Assembly (NCBI RefSeq): GCF_036924535.1
Contig: NZ_JAZHRT010000001.1
Location: 8,246,001-8,310,000 of the forward strand
Direction: 5' to 3'
Length of the DNA stretch: 64,000 nt
Source of the DNA: Bradyrhizobium sp. AZCC 2262
Lineage (GTDB): Bacteria > Pseudomonadota > Alphaproteobacteria > Rhizobiales > Xanthobacteraceae
Numbering within the stretch: the first letter of the stretch is position 1; each line of letters begins with the position of its first letter. The position numbers and the translations under genes were made by a program. This document shows positions 37,971-47,505 of this stretch, one piece after another. Below the pieces are notes generated by a model. It was not told the DNA's origin, made no database searches, and was given only the letters and a program-made list of their open reading frames with translations.

Positions 37971-40249
37971 ATACGCACGTGAAAATCACCGATAGCCCGT
38001 CCGCCGATCTCAGCCGCCGCTCGTTCCTGGTGGGTTCAGCCGCCACCGGTCTTGTGCTCGGTTATGCCGCCGTCCCCGGCATCGATCAGGCGTTGGCCGC
38101 GCCCTCCGCTTTCGAGCCCAGCGTCTGGTTCTCGATTGCGCCTGATGGCCTCGTCACGGTGACTTGCGGCAAGGCCGACATGGGCCAGCACATCGCCTCG
38201 ACCATGGCGCAGATCGTCTCCGAAGAACTCGGCTCGAGTTGGAAAGACATGCGGGTCCAGCTTGCCTCCAACGATCCGAAGTTCAACGACCCCGTGCTCG
38301 GTGCGCAGATTACCGGCGGCAGCTGGAGCACGATGATGAACTTCGATGCGATGAGCCGTGCGGGTGCCGCCGGACGTATCGCCTTGACGGAAGCAGCTGC
38401 TAGCGCGATGGGTGTGCCGGCCAGCGAACTGGTGGTGCGCAACTCCACGGTTTCGCATCCGAAGTCGAAGAAGTCGATGAGCTTTGCCGATGTCGTCAAG
38501 AGCGGCAAGATCACCAAGACCTTCACGCCGGACGAGCTCAAGGCAATCAAGCTGAAGACGCCCGATCAGTACACCATGATCGGCGTCTCGGTTCCGCAGC
38601 TCGATATCCCTCCGAAGACCAACGGCACGGCCAAATACGGCATCGACGTCATGCTGCCGGGCATGGTCTACGGCAAGGTCGTGACGCCGCCGGTGCGCTA
38701 TGGCGCCACGGTGAAGTCAGTCGACGATGCTGACGCGAAAAAGGTGCCGGGCTTCATCAAGGCCGTCACGCTTGACGACAAAACCGGAAGCACCACGGGC
38801 TGGGTAGTGGCGGTGGCCAACACCTATGCCAACGCGCGCAAGGCGGCGGACGCGCTCAAGATCACCTATGATGGCGGTCCGAATGCAAAACTGTCGAGCC
38901 AGTCGTTGATTGACGAGGCGAGGCGGCTGCAAGCGCTGGACGATTCCGGGCAGTTCTTCGTCAAGGACGGTGACACCGCGGCGGCATTGGGCACGGCGGC
39001 GAAGGTGCTGGAGGCGGAATACACCACCAGCATCAACATCCATGCGCCGCTCGAGCCGATGAACGCCACGGCGCAGCTCCAGGGCGATATCTGGCACATC
39101 TATTCCGGCAACCAGTTCGCCACGCGCTCCGGCGCGATCGCGGCGGGGGCGGCCGGGGTCGATCCCAAATTCGTCGTGATGCATCAGATGTGGCTGGGCG
39201 GCGGCTTCGGCCGGCGGCTGGACGCCGACATGATGGTCCCCGCGGTGCAGGCGGCGAAAGCCGTAGGCAAGCCGGTCAAGGTCATCTACAGCCGCGAAAA
39301 CGACATGACCATGGACTATTCGCGCCCGCTGACGTTCCAGAAGGTCAAGGCCGGTCTGGACGCCGACGGCAAGCTGATCGCGCTCAATCACGACGTGGTC
39401 AGTGCGTGGCCGACCCAGCGATGGGGAATCCCCGATTTCCTGTCGCCCTCGGTCGACAAGAAGGGTCCGCTGGACGCCTTCACCGTGAACGGTGCGGACT
39501 TCTTCTATTCCGTACCCAATCACAATGTCCGCGCGATCAAGAACGAGATGGCGCACAACGCCACCCCGTCTGGCCAGTTACGATCGGTGGCGCCAGGCTG
39601 GACCTTCTGGGCGGTCGAAAGCATGATCGACGAACTCGCTCATGCCGCAGGCCAGGATCCAGCGCAGTACCGCATCGCGTTGCTGGACGGCAAAGGCAAG
39701 AACGACGGCGGCGCCCAACGCCTGCGCAACACGCTGCTCGCGGCGATGGGCCTGGCCGGCTACGGCACCGGCAAATTGCCGAAAGGCGAGGGCATGGGCG
39801 TCGCCTGTGTTTCGTCGCAGGAGCGGGCAACGGCAAGCTGGACCGCATGCGTGGCCCATGTTGCGGTGTCCCCGTCCGGCGAGGTCAAGGTCAAGAAATT
39901 GACCGTGGCCACCGATGTCGGCATGCAGGTGCATCCCGACAACATCCGCGCCCAGGTCGAGGGCGCGGCACTGTGGGGCCTTTCGCTCGCCATGTATGAA
40001 AAGGCGACGCTGAAGGATGGCGGTATCGAGCAGACTAATTTCGATACCTACACCCCGCTGCGGATGAGCCAGACGCCGGAAGTGGCCGTCAACGTCATCG
40101 CCAACGGCGACAAGCCGACCGGCGTCGGCGAGCCGGCGGTAACGGTGATTGCGCCTGCACTCGGCAACGCCATCTTCAACGCCTGCGGCGCGCGCATCCG
40201 CTCGTTGCCGATCACGGCAGAAGCGGTGAAGGCAAATATGAAGGCGTAA
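37967..40249 (+). CDS. Molybdopterin subunit of a periplasmic hydroxylase, IorB-like
   Basis: A 760-residue molybdopterin-binding subunit. The N-terminus has a twin-arginine signal (DLSRRSFLVGSAATGLVLGYA), so the complex is likely moved folded to the periplasm with its iron-sulfur partner. Family segments include GKADMGQHIASTMAQIVSEELG, the MoCo-binding WLGGGFGRRLDADM and GVGEPAVTVIAPALGNA near the end. The oxidised compound cannot be read; members oxidise aldehydes or N-heterocycles. No cytochrome c or XdhC-type maturation gene follows; a terminator lies 28 nt after the stop. Confidence 0.92.
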   Translation: MNTHVKITDSPSADLSRRSFLVGSAATGLVLGYAAVPGIDQALAAPSAFEPSVWFSIAPDGLVTVTCGKADMGQHIASTMAQIVSEELGSSWKDMRVQLASNDPKFNDPVLGAQITGGSWSTMMNFDAMSRAGAAGRIALTEAAASAMGVPASELVVRNSTVSHPKSKKSMSFADVVKSGKITKTFTPDELKAIKLKTPDQYTMIGVSVPQLDIPPKTNGTAKYGIDVMLPGMVYGKVVTPPVRYGATVKSVDDADAKKVPGFIKAVTLDDKTGSTTGWVVAVANTYANARKAADALKITYDGGPNAKLSSQSLIDEARRLQALDDSGQFFVKDGDTAAALGTAAKVLEAEYTTSINIHAPLEPMNATAQLQGDIWHIYSGNQFATRSGAIAAGAAGVDPKFVVMHQMWLGGGFGRRLDADMMVPAVQAAKAVGKPVKVIYSRENDMTMDYSRPLTFQKVKAGLDADGKLIALNHDVVSAWPTQRWGIPDFLSPSVDKKGPLDAFTVNGADFFYSVPNHNVRAIKNEMAHNATPSGQLRSVAPGWTFWAVESMIDELAHAAGQDPAQYRIALLDGKGKNDGGAQRLRNTLLAAMGLAGYGTGKLPKGEGMGVACVSSQERATASWTACVAHVAVSPSGEVKVKKLTVATDVGMQVHPDNIRAQVEGAALWGLSLAMYEKATLKDGGIEQTNFDTYTPLRMSQTPEVAVNVIANGDKPTGVGEPAVTVIAPALGNAIFNACGARIRSLPITAEAVKANMKA

Positions 40250-40276
40250 ATCGCCGGAAGCACCGATTAAGAGCGA

Positions 40277-40313
40277 TCCGCCGGAGGCAACGCTTCCGGC
40301 GGACTTATTTTGT
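40277..40313 (+). terminator. Intrinsic terminator after the Ior-like operon
   Basis: Hairpin with arms TCCGCCGGA and TCCGGCGGA and a 9-nt loop, followed by CTTATTTTG. It starts 28 nt after the IorB-like stop. Confidence 0.85.
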
Positions 40314-40324
40314 GAGCCAACATC

Positions 40325-40424
40325 GTCATGCCCCGCGCAGGCGGGGCATCCAGTACGCCGCGGCTGTGCCATTTTCACAATCGTCACGGCGTACTGGATC
40401 ATCCGCCTTCGCGGATGATGACGA
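40325..40424. repeat. Palindromic intergenic repeat, family C, copy 2
   Basis: GTCATGCCCCGCGCAGGCGG to CGCCTTCGCGGATGATGACGA, with inner arms ATCCAGTACGCCG and CGGCGTACTGGAT. It matches copy 1 at 4352-4454 in design. It occupies the gap between the Ior-like operon and the HD-GYP gene. Confidence 0.85.
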
Positions 40425-40567
40425 TGGTGGGTACGGTCATGGCGAACCAGATCGCTAAAATTTTAGCGTTCAAGGAAGTCAACGTTCACGATCCCTCTTA
40501 AGCCCTGGGGAACTGATTATCCGCTAGTTTCGGTTGCAAGTGGTCAATACCAGGGGTCTGGGGTTTC

Positions 40568-41665
40568 ATGACATCGGTAGCCAACAAGACTTCGACCAAG
40601 CGCCGGCTGCTGCTGGCTTCGGATCGGAGCGATCAAAGCAGCGAACTCGCCAGCATTCTGCGATCCGTCGGTCAGGTCGACACCATCGCGACATCTGATA
40701 TTCCCGACGCGCCGGAGCGCGACCTGGCGGGCATCGTGGTCGACATCAACCTGCGCTCCGCCGAGAGCGTTCAGCTGGTGCGCAACAAGCTGCGCGCCGA
40801 GGCCTATCGCGAAATGCCGCGGCTGTTCGTGCTGGCGGACGCGTTGCATCACGGATCGATGCAGGCCTGGGCGCTCGGCGCCACCGACACCATCGCGCGG
40901 CCGTTCGATGCGCAAGGTATCCTGCAGCGGATTCGCGCCGCGTTCCCGGACACCGATGGATTTGACGAGACCGATCGCGGCAAGGTCCTGAACCGGGGTG
41001 TCGAGGCGGCGCATACCGTCATGGTCAAGATCTTCGAAAAGCTTCCAGCCGGCGTTCCCCTGAAATTCAGCGACATCGTCGAGGCAGAGAACAAGATTCT
41101 CAAGGCGATCAGGCATTCGTCCCTGCGCGAATGGCTGACGACGGTCGGTTGCCATCACGCCGGCAGCTACCGCCATTGTCTCTTCGTCACCGGCTTTGCG
41201 GTCGCCTACGCGCAGCATCTCGGCATGCGCGAGGACGACCAGCGCCGCCTGGCCCGTGCCGCGCTGTTGCACGACGTCGGCAAGGCGTTCATTCCGGTGG
41301 CGATCCTGGACAAGCCGGGCCCGTTGATGCTCGAAGAGATGGAAGAGATGCGCCAGCATCCGCGCCGCGGCTATGACGCGCTGGCCGCGCAAGGCGGTTT
41401 CCCGCCCGAAATGCTCGACGTGGTGCTTCACCACCACGAGTTCCTCGACGGCACCGGCTATCCCGACGGCCTGAACGGCAAGCAGATCAGCGACATCGTC
41501 AGGCTGACCACGATCGTGGATATCTACGCGGCCCTGGTCGAGAAGCGTGCCTACCGGCTGCAGTTCACCCACGCCCGTGCCTTTGGCATGATGGAAGAAA
41601 TGGGCGATAAGCTCGACCAGCATTTGCTGCACGCCTTCCGCCCGGTGGCGTTCGGGTATTATTGA
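40568..41665 (+). CDS. HD-GYP domain protein with degenerate receiver domain
   Basis: A 365-residue protein. Residues 10-125 look like a response-regulator receiver domain with the phosphorylatable site D59 (VVDINLR) but with Arg instead of Lys in the ATDTIARPFD segment, so phosphorylation signalling may be altered or lost. Residues 190-350 are an HD-GYP domain: H235-D236 in LLHDVGK and HHHE (288-291) with DGTGYP (294-299). Such domains break down cyclic di-GMP. The full set of metal ligands and the GYP triad suggest an active phosphodiesterase. It is a single gene with no adjacent sensor kinase. Confidence 0.9.
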   Translation: MTSVANKTSTKRRLLLASDRSDQSSELASILRSVGQVDTIATSDIPDAPERDLAGIVVDINLRSAESVQLVRNKLRAEAYREMPRLFVLADALHHGSMQAWALGATDTIARPFDAQGILQRIRAAFPDTDGFDETDRGKVLNRGVEAAHTVMVKIFEKLPAGVPLKFSDIVEAENKILKAIRHSSLREWLTTVGCHHAGSYRHCLFVTGFAVAYAQHLGMREDDQRRLARAALLHDVGKAFIPVAILDKPGPLMLEEMEEMRQHPRRGYDALAAQGGFPPEMLDVVLHHHEFLDGTGYPDGLNGKQISDIVRLTTIVDIYAALVEKRAYRLQFTHARAFGMMEEMGDKLDQHLLHAFRPVAFGYY

Positions 41666-41675
41666 TTTTCGTTTT

Positions 41676-41755
41676 GTCATTCCGGGGCAACGCGCAGCGT
41701 TGAACCCGGAATCTCGAGATTCCGGGTTCGATGCTTCGCATCGCCCCGGAATGAC
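41676..41755. repeat. Palindromic repeat, family A, copy 3
   Basis: GTCATTCCGGGGCAACGC to CGCCCCGGAATGAC with the AATCTCGAGATTCCGGG core and inner arms GATGC/GCATC. Located after the HD-GYP gene and upstream of the P450. Confidence 0.92.
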
Positions 41756-41859
41756 AGGGCCGGCGTTAGCCTCTCAACGCAAGCTGCCCGCCTTGCAACT
41801 GCCTAACTATCGTTGATCATCAGCGCACCTTGCGCAGGTGACATAGGCAGGCAGCACCC

Positions 41860-43155
41860 ATGGATACCATCGTCGATCCAACTGCGGGTACAGACATCCC
41901 CGCCGACATTGCGGCCACGCTCGTCAATCCGGCTGCCTATGCCGACCACCGTATCCATGACAGTTACCGCTGGCTGCGCGCCAACAACCCGCTCGGGATC
42001 GCGCGGCCCGAGAAGTTCGACCCGTTCTGGGTCGTGACAAAACACGCGCATATCCAGGCCGTCAGCCGCCAGAACGAGCTGTTCCACAACGCCGATCGCC
42101 CGACCACGCTGACGAACCAGGCGGTGGAAGAGCGCGTCCGCAAGATCACGGGCGGTCCAAATCTGGTTCGCTCACTGGTGCAGATGGATGCGCCCGATCA
42201 TCCAAAATACCGCGCGCTGACGCAGGGCTGGTTCATGCCGGCCAATCTCGGAAAGTTCGAGGCGCGCGTGCGCGAGATCGCGCGGGCCACGGTGCAGCGC
42301 ATGCTTGACAAGGGTGGCGCGTGCGATTTCGTCGAAGACGTCGCCCTCGGCTATCCCCTGCACGTCATCATGGAAATTCTCGGCGTGCCCGAAAAGGACG
42401 AGCCGCGAATGCTCAAGCTGACGCAGGAACTGTTCGGACCGCAGGATCCCGATACGGCGCGGATCAGGGAACAGCTCACGGCGGAGCAGTTCTCCGGGAT
42501 GATGCAGTCGGTGGTCGCTGATTTCGGTGCCTATTTCCGGGGCATCACCGAGGACCGGCGCCGCAACCCGCGCGACGATCTCGCCACCGTCATCGCCAAT
42601 GCCAAAATCGGCGGCGACTACATGCCGGATCACGACGCGACCAGCTACTACATGATCGTCGCCACCGCCGGCCACGACACCACGTCCTCCTCGACCGCGG
42701 GCGCGATCTGGGCGCTGGCGGAAGATCCCGCACAATTTGAAAAGGTGAAGGCCAATCCCGAGTTGATCCCGGGGCTGGTCGACGAGGCGATCCGCTGGAT
42801 GACCCCGGTCAAGCATTTCATGCGTTCGGCCACGTCGGATACCGAACTCGGAGGCCGAAAAATTGCAAAAGGCGACTGGCTGATGCTGTGCTACGCGTCC
42901 GGCAATCGCGACGAGGACGTGTTCGAGGAGCCATACAAGTTTCGCTGCGACCGCAAGCCGAACCGCCACGTCGCTTTCGGCTATGGCGCGCATCTCTGCC
43001 TCGGGCAGTATCTGGCGAAACTGGAGATGCGGATCCTGTTCGAGGAACTGCTGCCGCGGCTGAAGTCGATCGCCCTCGACGGCGAGGTCAAGATGACGCA
43101 GGCCTATTTTGTAAATGGCCCTAAAAAGCTGCCGATAAGGTTCGAGGTGAATTGA
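41860..43155 (+). CDS. Cytochrome P450
   Basis: A 431-residue soluble bacterial P450. The haem-binding loop FGYGAHLCLGQYLAK contains the thiolate ligand C380 (codon at 42997). The oxygen-binding I-helix motif AGHDTTSS and the ExxR pair in EAIRWMTP are present. Length is normal for bacterial class I enzymes, which need ferredoxin and ferredoxin reductase; neither is adjacent. The substrate is unknown. Family A repeats lie on both sides, so it is a single-gene unit. Confidence 0.95.
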   Translation: MDTIVDPTAGTDIPADIAATLVNPAAYADHRIHDSYRWLRANNPLGIARPEKFDPFWVVTKHAHIQAVSRQNELFHNADRPTTLTNQAVEERVRKITGGPNLVRSLVQMDAPDHPKYRALTQGWFMPANLGKFEARVREIARATVQRMLDKGGACDFVEDVALGYPLHVIMEILGVPEKDEPRMLKLTQELFGPQDPDTARIREQLTAEQFSGMMQSVVADFGAYFRGITEDRRRNPRDDLATVIANAKIGGDYMPDHDATSYYMIVATAGHDTTSSSTAGAIWALAEDPAQFEKVKANPELIPGLVDEAIRWMTPVKHFMRSATSDTELGGRKIAKGDWLMLCYASGNRDEDVFEEPYKFRCDRKPNRHVAFGYGAHLCLGQYLAKLEMRILFEELLPRLKSIALDGEVKMTQAYFVNGPKKLPIRFEVN

Positions 43156-43164
43156 CCCTTTCGC

Positions 43165-43244
43165 GTCATTCCGGGGCGATGCGAAGCATCGAACCCGGAA
43201 TCTCGAGGTTCCGGGTTCAACGCTGCGCGTTGCCCCGGAACGAC
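43165..43244. repeat. Palindromic repeat, family A, copy 4
   Basis: GTCATTCCGGGGCGATGCG to GCCCCGGAACGAC. The core is AATCTCGAGGTTCCGGG, with one change from the others, and inner arms are CGCTGC/GCGCG-like. It lies between the convergent P450 and amidohydrolase genes. Confidence 0.9.
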
Positions 43245-43274
43245 AAGTCACCACCGCACCCTGCGCCGCATACG

Positions 43275-44966
43275 CTAGCGCGCCCCGGCAAATGGTGGTG
43301 CCGCATACACCACCTTGCCGCCGACCATCGTCAGCACCGATTTGATCTTGCCGATCTCTTTCACGGGCGCCGTCATGTAGTCCGCCGACAGCACCGCGAG
43401 GTCGGCGAATTTTCCGGCCTCCAGCGTGCCGCGCTTGTCGTCGTCGTTTGCCATGAAAGCGGTGTTGCGGGTGTACATCTCCAGCGCCTGGCGGCGGCTC
43501 GGCGTTTCGTCGTCGCCGCGGGTCTTGGTGCCGCCGATCGTGGTGCCGTCGAGATACCATTGCAGCGACACGAAGGGATTGTAGGACGATACGCGATGCG
43601 CGTCTGTGCCGCCGCCGACCACGAGCCCGAGCTTCATCGCGGTGGCGATCCGCGGCATCGCCTTGGCCTGTTCGACGCCGACTTCCTTCTGCAGCCGCTC
43701 GCCGCCGAAATAGAGCCCATCCTGCACGCCCCAGACCAGGCCGAGCGACTTCATCCGCTTCAAGCTGTCTTCGGAGGCGTTGTAGAGATGCAGCACAGCC
43801 CAACGCAGGTCGCGCACCGGAAAATCCTTGTTGATGTCCTCGACCACGTCGAGCAGGTCGTGGACGGTGCGGTCCGGGTTCCAGTGCAGCTGGATGGTGT
43901 AGCGCTTTGACGCCGCCCAGCGCAGCAGCTCGGCAAGCTTCGCCTTGCCGTCGGGCGTGATGTCACCGTCGGTCCAGTCGGCCCAGATCAGGATTTCGCC
44001 GGGGCCGTTGAAGTGCAGCATCGCGTCGCCGAATCCCGGTGGCGAGAGTTGCGTCAGGTTTTGCAGGTCGGCGAGCTCGCTGCCGGGCTTTGGCGCGCAG
44101 AGGTGATAGGCGATGCGCACGGTCAGCTGCTTGTCCTGCCACAGCCGGAATACTGCCTGGTAGCTCGCGGGATACATGCTGACGCCACCGCCGTCGACGA
44201 TGCCGGTAATGCCAAGACTGTTCATCTCGCTGAAGAATTTTTTGGAACCATCGATCTGCTGCTCCATGGTCGGTTTTGGCAGCTTGTCGAATATTTTGCC
44301 GAGCGCGGCGCCGCCGGCGTCGATGATGCCGGTCGGCTTGTTGTCGCTATCGCGCGCGAGCTTGCCGCCGGGCGCCACATCGCTGTCGTCGCGGATGTTG
44401 AGCGCCTCCATCGCCTTCGGCGACAGCAGCAGCCAGTCATAGAGATGCTGAATGTAGACGGGATTGTCGGGCGCAGCCGCTGCGATCTCCGCCGGTGTCG
44501 GCCGGCGCTTCTCGGCAAACTGTTCCTCGGTCCAGCCGCCGGCGATGACGATCCAGGATCCGGGCTTCTGCGCCTTTGCAGCCTGGCTTATCTTCTCCAG
44601 CGCGTCTTTCAGCGCGGGTACGCCGATCCAGTTCACCTCGGTGCCGAAGGTCAGCGCGGCGCGAATGCCGTGGATGTGCCCGTCGGTGAGCCCGGGGATC
44701 ACGGTGCGGCCACCGAGATCGATCAGTTTTGCGGCCTTGCCGGCGAGCTTCTTCATCGCTGCGGAGGTGCCGGTGGCGAGGATCTTGCCGTCGGTAATCG
44801 CCGCCGCCTGCTGCGTGGAGAAATCCTTGTCGACGGTGAGGATTTTGCCGTTAAAGAGGATTGTGTCCGCGGTTTGGGCAAACGCGGTGCTGATCGGCGA
44901 TGTCGCGATGATAACAGCGGCAAAATAGCAAGAAAGCCTTGCAGAATTCGACCTTAGCCCCGGCAT
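43275..44966 (-). CDS. Exported amidohydrolase family protein, YtcJ-like
   Basis: A 563-residue metal-dependent hydrolase. A signal peptide (SCYFAAVIIATSPISTAFAQ) precedes the amidohydrolase composite domain (TILFNGKILTVDKDF). The metal ligands HIH are in GLTDGHIHGIRAA (about residue 108). C-terminal elements NPFVSLQWYLDGTTIGG and YTRNTAFMANDDDKRGTLEAGKFADLAVL fit YtcJ-type enzymes. ATG 44966 was chosen because GGGAG lies about 10 nt upstream and the longer frame would read into a repeat. The substrate is unknown. It is next to a family B repeat and the acyl-CoA synthetase. Confidence 0.9.
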   Translation of the reverse strand: MPGLRSNSARLSCYFAAVIIATSPISTAFAQTADTILFNGKILTVDKDFSTQQAAAITDGKILATGTSAAMKKLAGKAAKLIDLGGRTVIPGLTDGHIHGIRAALTFGTEVNWIGVPALKDALEKISQAAKAQKPGSWIVIAGGWTEEQFAEKRRPTPAEIAAAAPDNPVYIQHLYDWLLLSPKAMEALNIRDDSDVAPGGKLARDSDNKPTGIIDAGGAALGKIFDKLPKPTMEQQIDGSKKFFSEMNSLGITGIVDGGGVSMYPASYQAVFRLWQDKQLTVRIAYHLCAPKPGSELADLQNLTQLSPPGFGDAMLHFNGPGEILIWADWTDGDITPDGKAKLAELLRWAASKRYTIQLHWNPDRTVHDLLDVVEDINKDFPVRDLRWAVLHLYNASEDSLKRMKSLGLVWGVQDGLYFGGERLQKEVGVEQAKAMPRIATAMKLGLVVGGGTDAHRVSSYNPFVSLQWYLDGTTIGGTKTRGDDETPSRRQALEMYTRNTAFMANDDDKRGTLEAGKFADLAVLSADYMTAPVKEIGKIKSVLTMVGGKVVYAAPPFAGAR

Positions 44967-45011
44967 GACGCGCTCCCCTGTGATTCTCTTATGTTGCTCT
45001 TCTGCTCTCCC

Positions 45012-45124
45012 CGTCATTGCCTGCGAACAAGCGCGAAGCGCTTGCGCAAGGGAGCGAAGCGACGAAGCAATCCATACTTCCACTTGCGGAGCGATGGATT
45101 GCTTCGCTTCGCTCGCAATGACGG
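45012..45124. repeat. Palindromic repeat, family B, copy 2
   Basis: Starts CGTCATTGCCTGCGAAC and ends TTCGCTCGCAATGACGG, with inner arms GCAATCCAT and ATGGATTGC and small hairpins GCGCTTGCGC. The partner copy is at 9081-9167. Confidence 0.88.
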
Positions 45125-45130
45125 ACCAAT

Positions 45131-46711
45131 TCACCCCAGCATCTTTCTCAACTCCGCCTTTGCCACCTTCTCCAACGTCGAGCGCGGCATGTCGTCGACC
45201 AAGTGAATTTCGCGCGGTACCTTGAAGTCCGCCAGCCCTTTGCGGCAGGCGGCCATCACGGTGTCATGCAGGTCGGCCGGTGCGCCGGCGACGCCGGCCT
45301 GCGGAATGATGAACACGACGGGCACTTCATCCAGCATCGGATGCTTCTTTGCCACCACGGCGGCCTCTCGCACGCCGGGCACGGCCGCGATCACCTGCTC
45401 GATTTCGGAGGCCGCGACATTCTCGCCGCCGACCTTGAGCATGTCCTTGGTGCGGTCGCCGAATTTAATGAAGCCGTTCTCCAGCAGCGTGACGCGGTCG
45501 CCGGTGATGAAATAGCCGTGCTCGTCAAAGCTTTCGCGGGTGGCCTTTTCGTTGTGCAGATATTCTGAAAACAACGAGAGGCCGGGGATGCCCTTGATCA
45601 GGAGATTGCCGGTGCCGCCGACGGGCGTAGGCCGGCCGTCGTCTTCGACGATGCGGATCTGATATTCCGGCGCGGCGCGCCCGATCGACATCGGCGTGTT
45701 GGGCTGGTCGACCTCGCCGACGATGCCGTGGGTGATGGTTTCGGTCATGCCCCACCAGCCGATCGTCTTGACGCCGAAGGCGGCAAAGGGCGGCGGCTCG
45801 GATACCGCGGTGCCCCAGAGCCGGAATTTGTGACTCTTCGGAATCTCGTGTTCCAGCAGCGCCTTCATGCAGAAGGGGATCGTCGAGGTCCAGGTGCAGT
45901 TGTGCTCCAGCGCGACGTTCCAGAAGCGGCTCGCGGAAAATCGCGGCTGGATCACGCAGGAGCCGCCGACCCACAGCGTCGCCAGCATCGAATAGGCCAG
46001 CGCGTTGGTATGAAACAGCGGCAGATAAGTCTGGTGCACGTCATCAGCGTGCAAGTCCTCATGCGCGGCGTTGATCTTGGCGCCCCACAGCGCGTTGGCA
46101 TGCGTCCACAGCACCGCCTTCGGCCGCGACGTGGTGCCCGAAGTGTATTGAACGCTGCACGGCGCGAGCGGGTCGGTGGCGCGGCGCGGCCGGTCGGCGC
46201 TGTCGGCGAAAAGTGACTCAAAACTGTCACCGCGCGGCGCGTCTTGCGCAGGCTTAGCTCCAGCATCATGCGAGATCACGGCGATCCAGCGCAGACCGCT
46301 GCAATTGGCCGAGATCAGCTCGGCGTATGCCGGCTGGGTGATGGCGGCGACCGCGCCGCAATGGCCGGCGAAATATTCCATCTCGGCTGCCGCCGAGCGG
46401 GTGTTGGTGGTGACCGCGATCGCGCCGAGTTCGACACAGGCAAACCAGGCCAGGACAGCCTCGATGCAATTATCGAGATGGATCAGCACATATTCGCCCG
46501 GCTTGATGCCGCGTTTGATGAGGCCGGCGGAAAGCGCGCCGACGCGCTCGTGAAATTCGCCGTAGGACCAGCTGTGCGCAGGAGCCTCGAACGGCGCCCA
46601 GATCAGGAACGGATGATTGCGGCGGCTCTCGGCGCGCATCCGCAGCAGCCACGGCACGTCGAGCCCTGCGAATGGCCCGACAATGCCTGGCGCTGCTTGC
46701 GAAAGTGGCAT
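45131..46711 (-). CDS. AMP-binding acyl-CoA synthetase, CaiC-like
   Basis: A 526-residue ANL-superfamily ligase that activates a carboxylic acid with ATP and CoA. The phosphate-binding loop is YTSGTTSRPKAVLWTH (about residue 188), the adenylate motif is in WGMTETITHG, GYFITGDRV is the hinge region and the C-terminal catalytic Lys is in RSTLEKVAKAEL. GGAGG 8-12 nt upstream of ATG 46711 supports the start. The substrate is unknown; the sequence resembles crotonobetaine/carnitine-CoA ligases and rhizobial ATP-dependent acyl-CoA ligases. Confidence 0.92.
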   Translation of the reverse strand: MPLSQAAPGIVGPFAGLDVPWLLRMRAESRRNHPFLIWAPFEAPAHSWSYGEFHERVGALSAGLIKRGIKPGEYVLIHLDNCIEAVLAWFACVELGAIAVTTNTRSAAAEMEYFAGHCGAVAAITQPAYAELISANCSGLRWIAVISHDAGAKPAQDAPRGDSFESLFADSADRPRRATDPLAPCSVQYTSGTTSRPKAVLWTHANALWGAKINAAHEDLHADDVHQTYLPLFHTNALAYSMLATLWVGGSCVIQPRFSASRFWNVALEHNCTWTSTIPFCMKALLEHEIPKSHKFRLWGTAVSEPPPFAAFGVKTIGWWGMTETITHGIVGEVDQPNTPMSIGRAAPEYQIRIVEDDGRPTPVGGTGNLLIKGIPGLSLFSEYLHNEKATRESFDEHGYFITGDRVTLLENGFIKFGDRTKDMLKVGGENVAASEIEQVIAAVPGVREAAVVAKKHPMLDEVPVVFIIPQAGVAGAPADLHDTVMAACRKGLADFKVPREIHLVDDMPRSTLEKVAKAELRKMLG

Positions 46712-46810
46712 GAAATTCCTCCCGTGCAGCTTCGATTGGCTGCCTTGGTTTTACTTGGGAGTAGTTCTGCCATCGGATGGCGCAATGGGCAAATGCACAG
46801 TTGCTAGTGC

Positions 46811-46891
46811 GTCATTCCGGGGGGATGCGAAGCATCGAACCCGGAATCTCGAGATTCCGGGTCTGGTGCTAGCGCACCATCCCGGAATGAC
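46811..46891. repeat. Palindromic repeat, family A, copy 5
   Basis: GTCATTCCGGGGGGATGCG to CATCCCGGAATGAC with the AATCTCGAGATTCCGGG core and inner arms TGGTGC/GCACCA. It lies between the acyl-CoA synthetase and VOC genes, both on the minus strand. Confidence 0.92.
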
Positions 46892-46933
46892 GAACGACAA
46901 ATCGTCGCTTCGCTCGCAACGAGGGAGTAGCGC

Positions 46934-47353
46934 TTAACCCCTGCCATCCTCATACGACGAAATCTCGATCAAGCTGCCATCGGGATCCCGGCAATAGACC
47001 GATCGCAGCGAGCCGCGGGCGCCTTGCTTGGCCACGGGGCCTTCCTCGATTCTGACGCCGTTGGCCTTCAGGTGCGCCACCACCTCGTCCGGCGTGCTTG
47101 ACGTCAGAAAGCACAGATCGTCGCTCCCTGCGGTTTCGTGGTCGGCGGTGAACCACTCGACCTTGTCGGCACCGCGCGGCCGCACGTTGATCTTCTGGTT
47201 GCCAAACACCAGCGAGGTCCGTGGCGTTTTACCCGGGCCCGGGTCGAACACCTTGACCTCCATGCCGAGAATCTTCCGGTACCACTCGGTGGAACGCGCC
47301 ACGTCGGACACATTGATCACGAGATGGTCGAGCGCGTTAACCCTGACGGACAT
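46934..47353 (-). CDS. VOC family (glyoxalase-like) protein
   Basis: A 139-residue vicinal-oxygen-chelate protein with two beta-alpha-beta-beta-beta units. Metal-ligand candidates are H9 in NALDHLVINVSD and E in SLIEISSYED at the C-terminus. The middle segment HETAGSDDLCFLTSS is typical of the lactoylglutathione lyase-like subgroup of uncharacterised rhizobial proteins. The exact reaction is unknown. It is downstream of the divergent Bug gene. Confidence 0.88.
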   Translation of the reverse strand: MSVRVNALDHLVINVSDVARSTEWYRKILGMEVKVFDPGPGKTPRTSLVFGNQKINVRPRGADKVEWFTADHETAGSDDLCFLTSSTPDEVVAHLKANGVRIEEGPVAKQGARGSLRSVYCRDPDGSLIEISSYEDGRG

Positions 47354-47505
47354 GCCTTATCCTTTCGTCGCGGGCGCTGGCGCCTGTGTCGCACTGGCCG
47401 CACCTGACTTTGTTTGTTACAACGCGGGCCGCGTTCGGTTCAATAGTGCCGCGCCTCAATAGAAACGGACTGGGCTCTGAATCCCGGCCTCCAAGGAGAA
47501 GTTTT

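Noticed and set aside
42172..43803. A 543-residue minus-strand open frame
   Set aside because: It overlaps the P450 on the opposite strand and the amidohydrolase in another frame; both of those have solid motifs.
41676..46891. CRISPR array
   Set aside because: The repeated units are hundreds to thousands of bases apart, palindromic, and have no regular spacers or cas genes.
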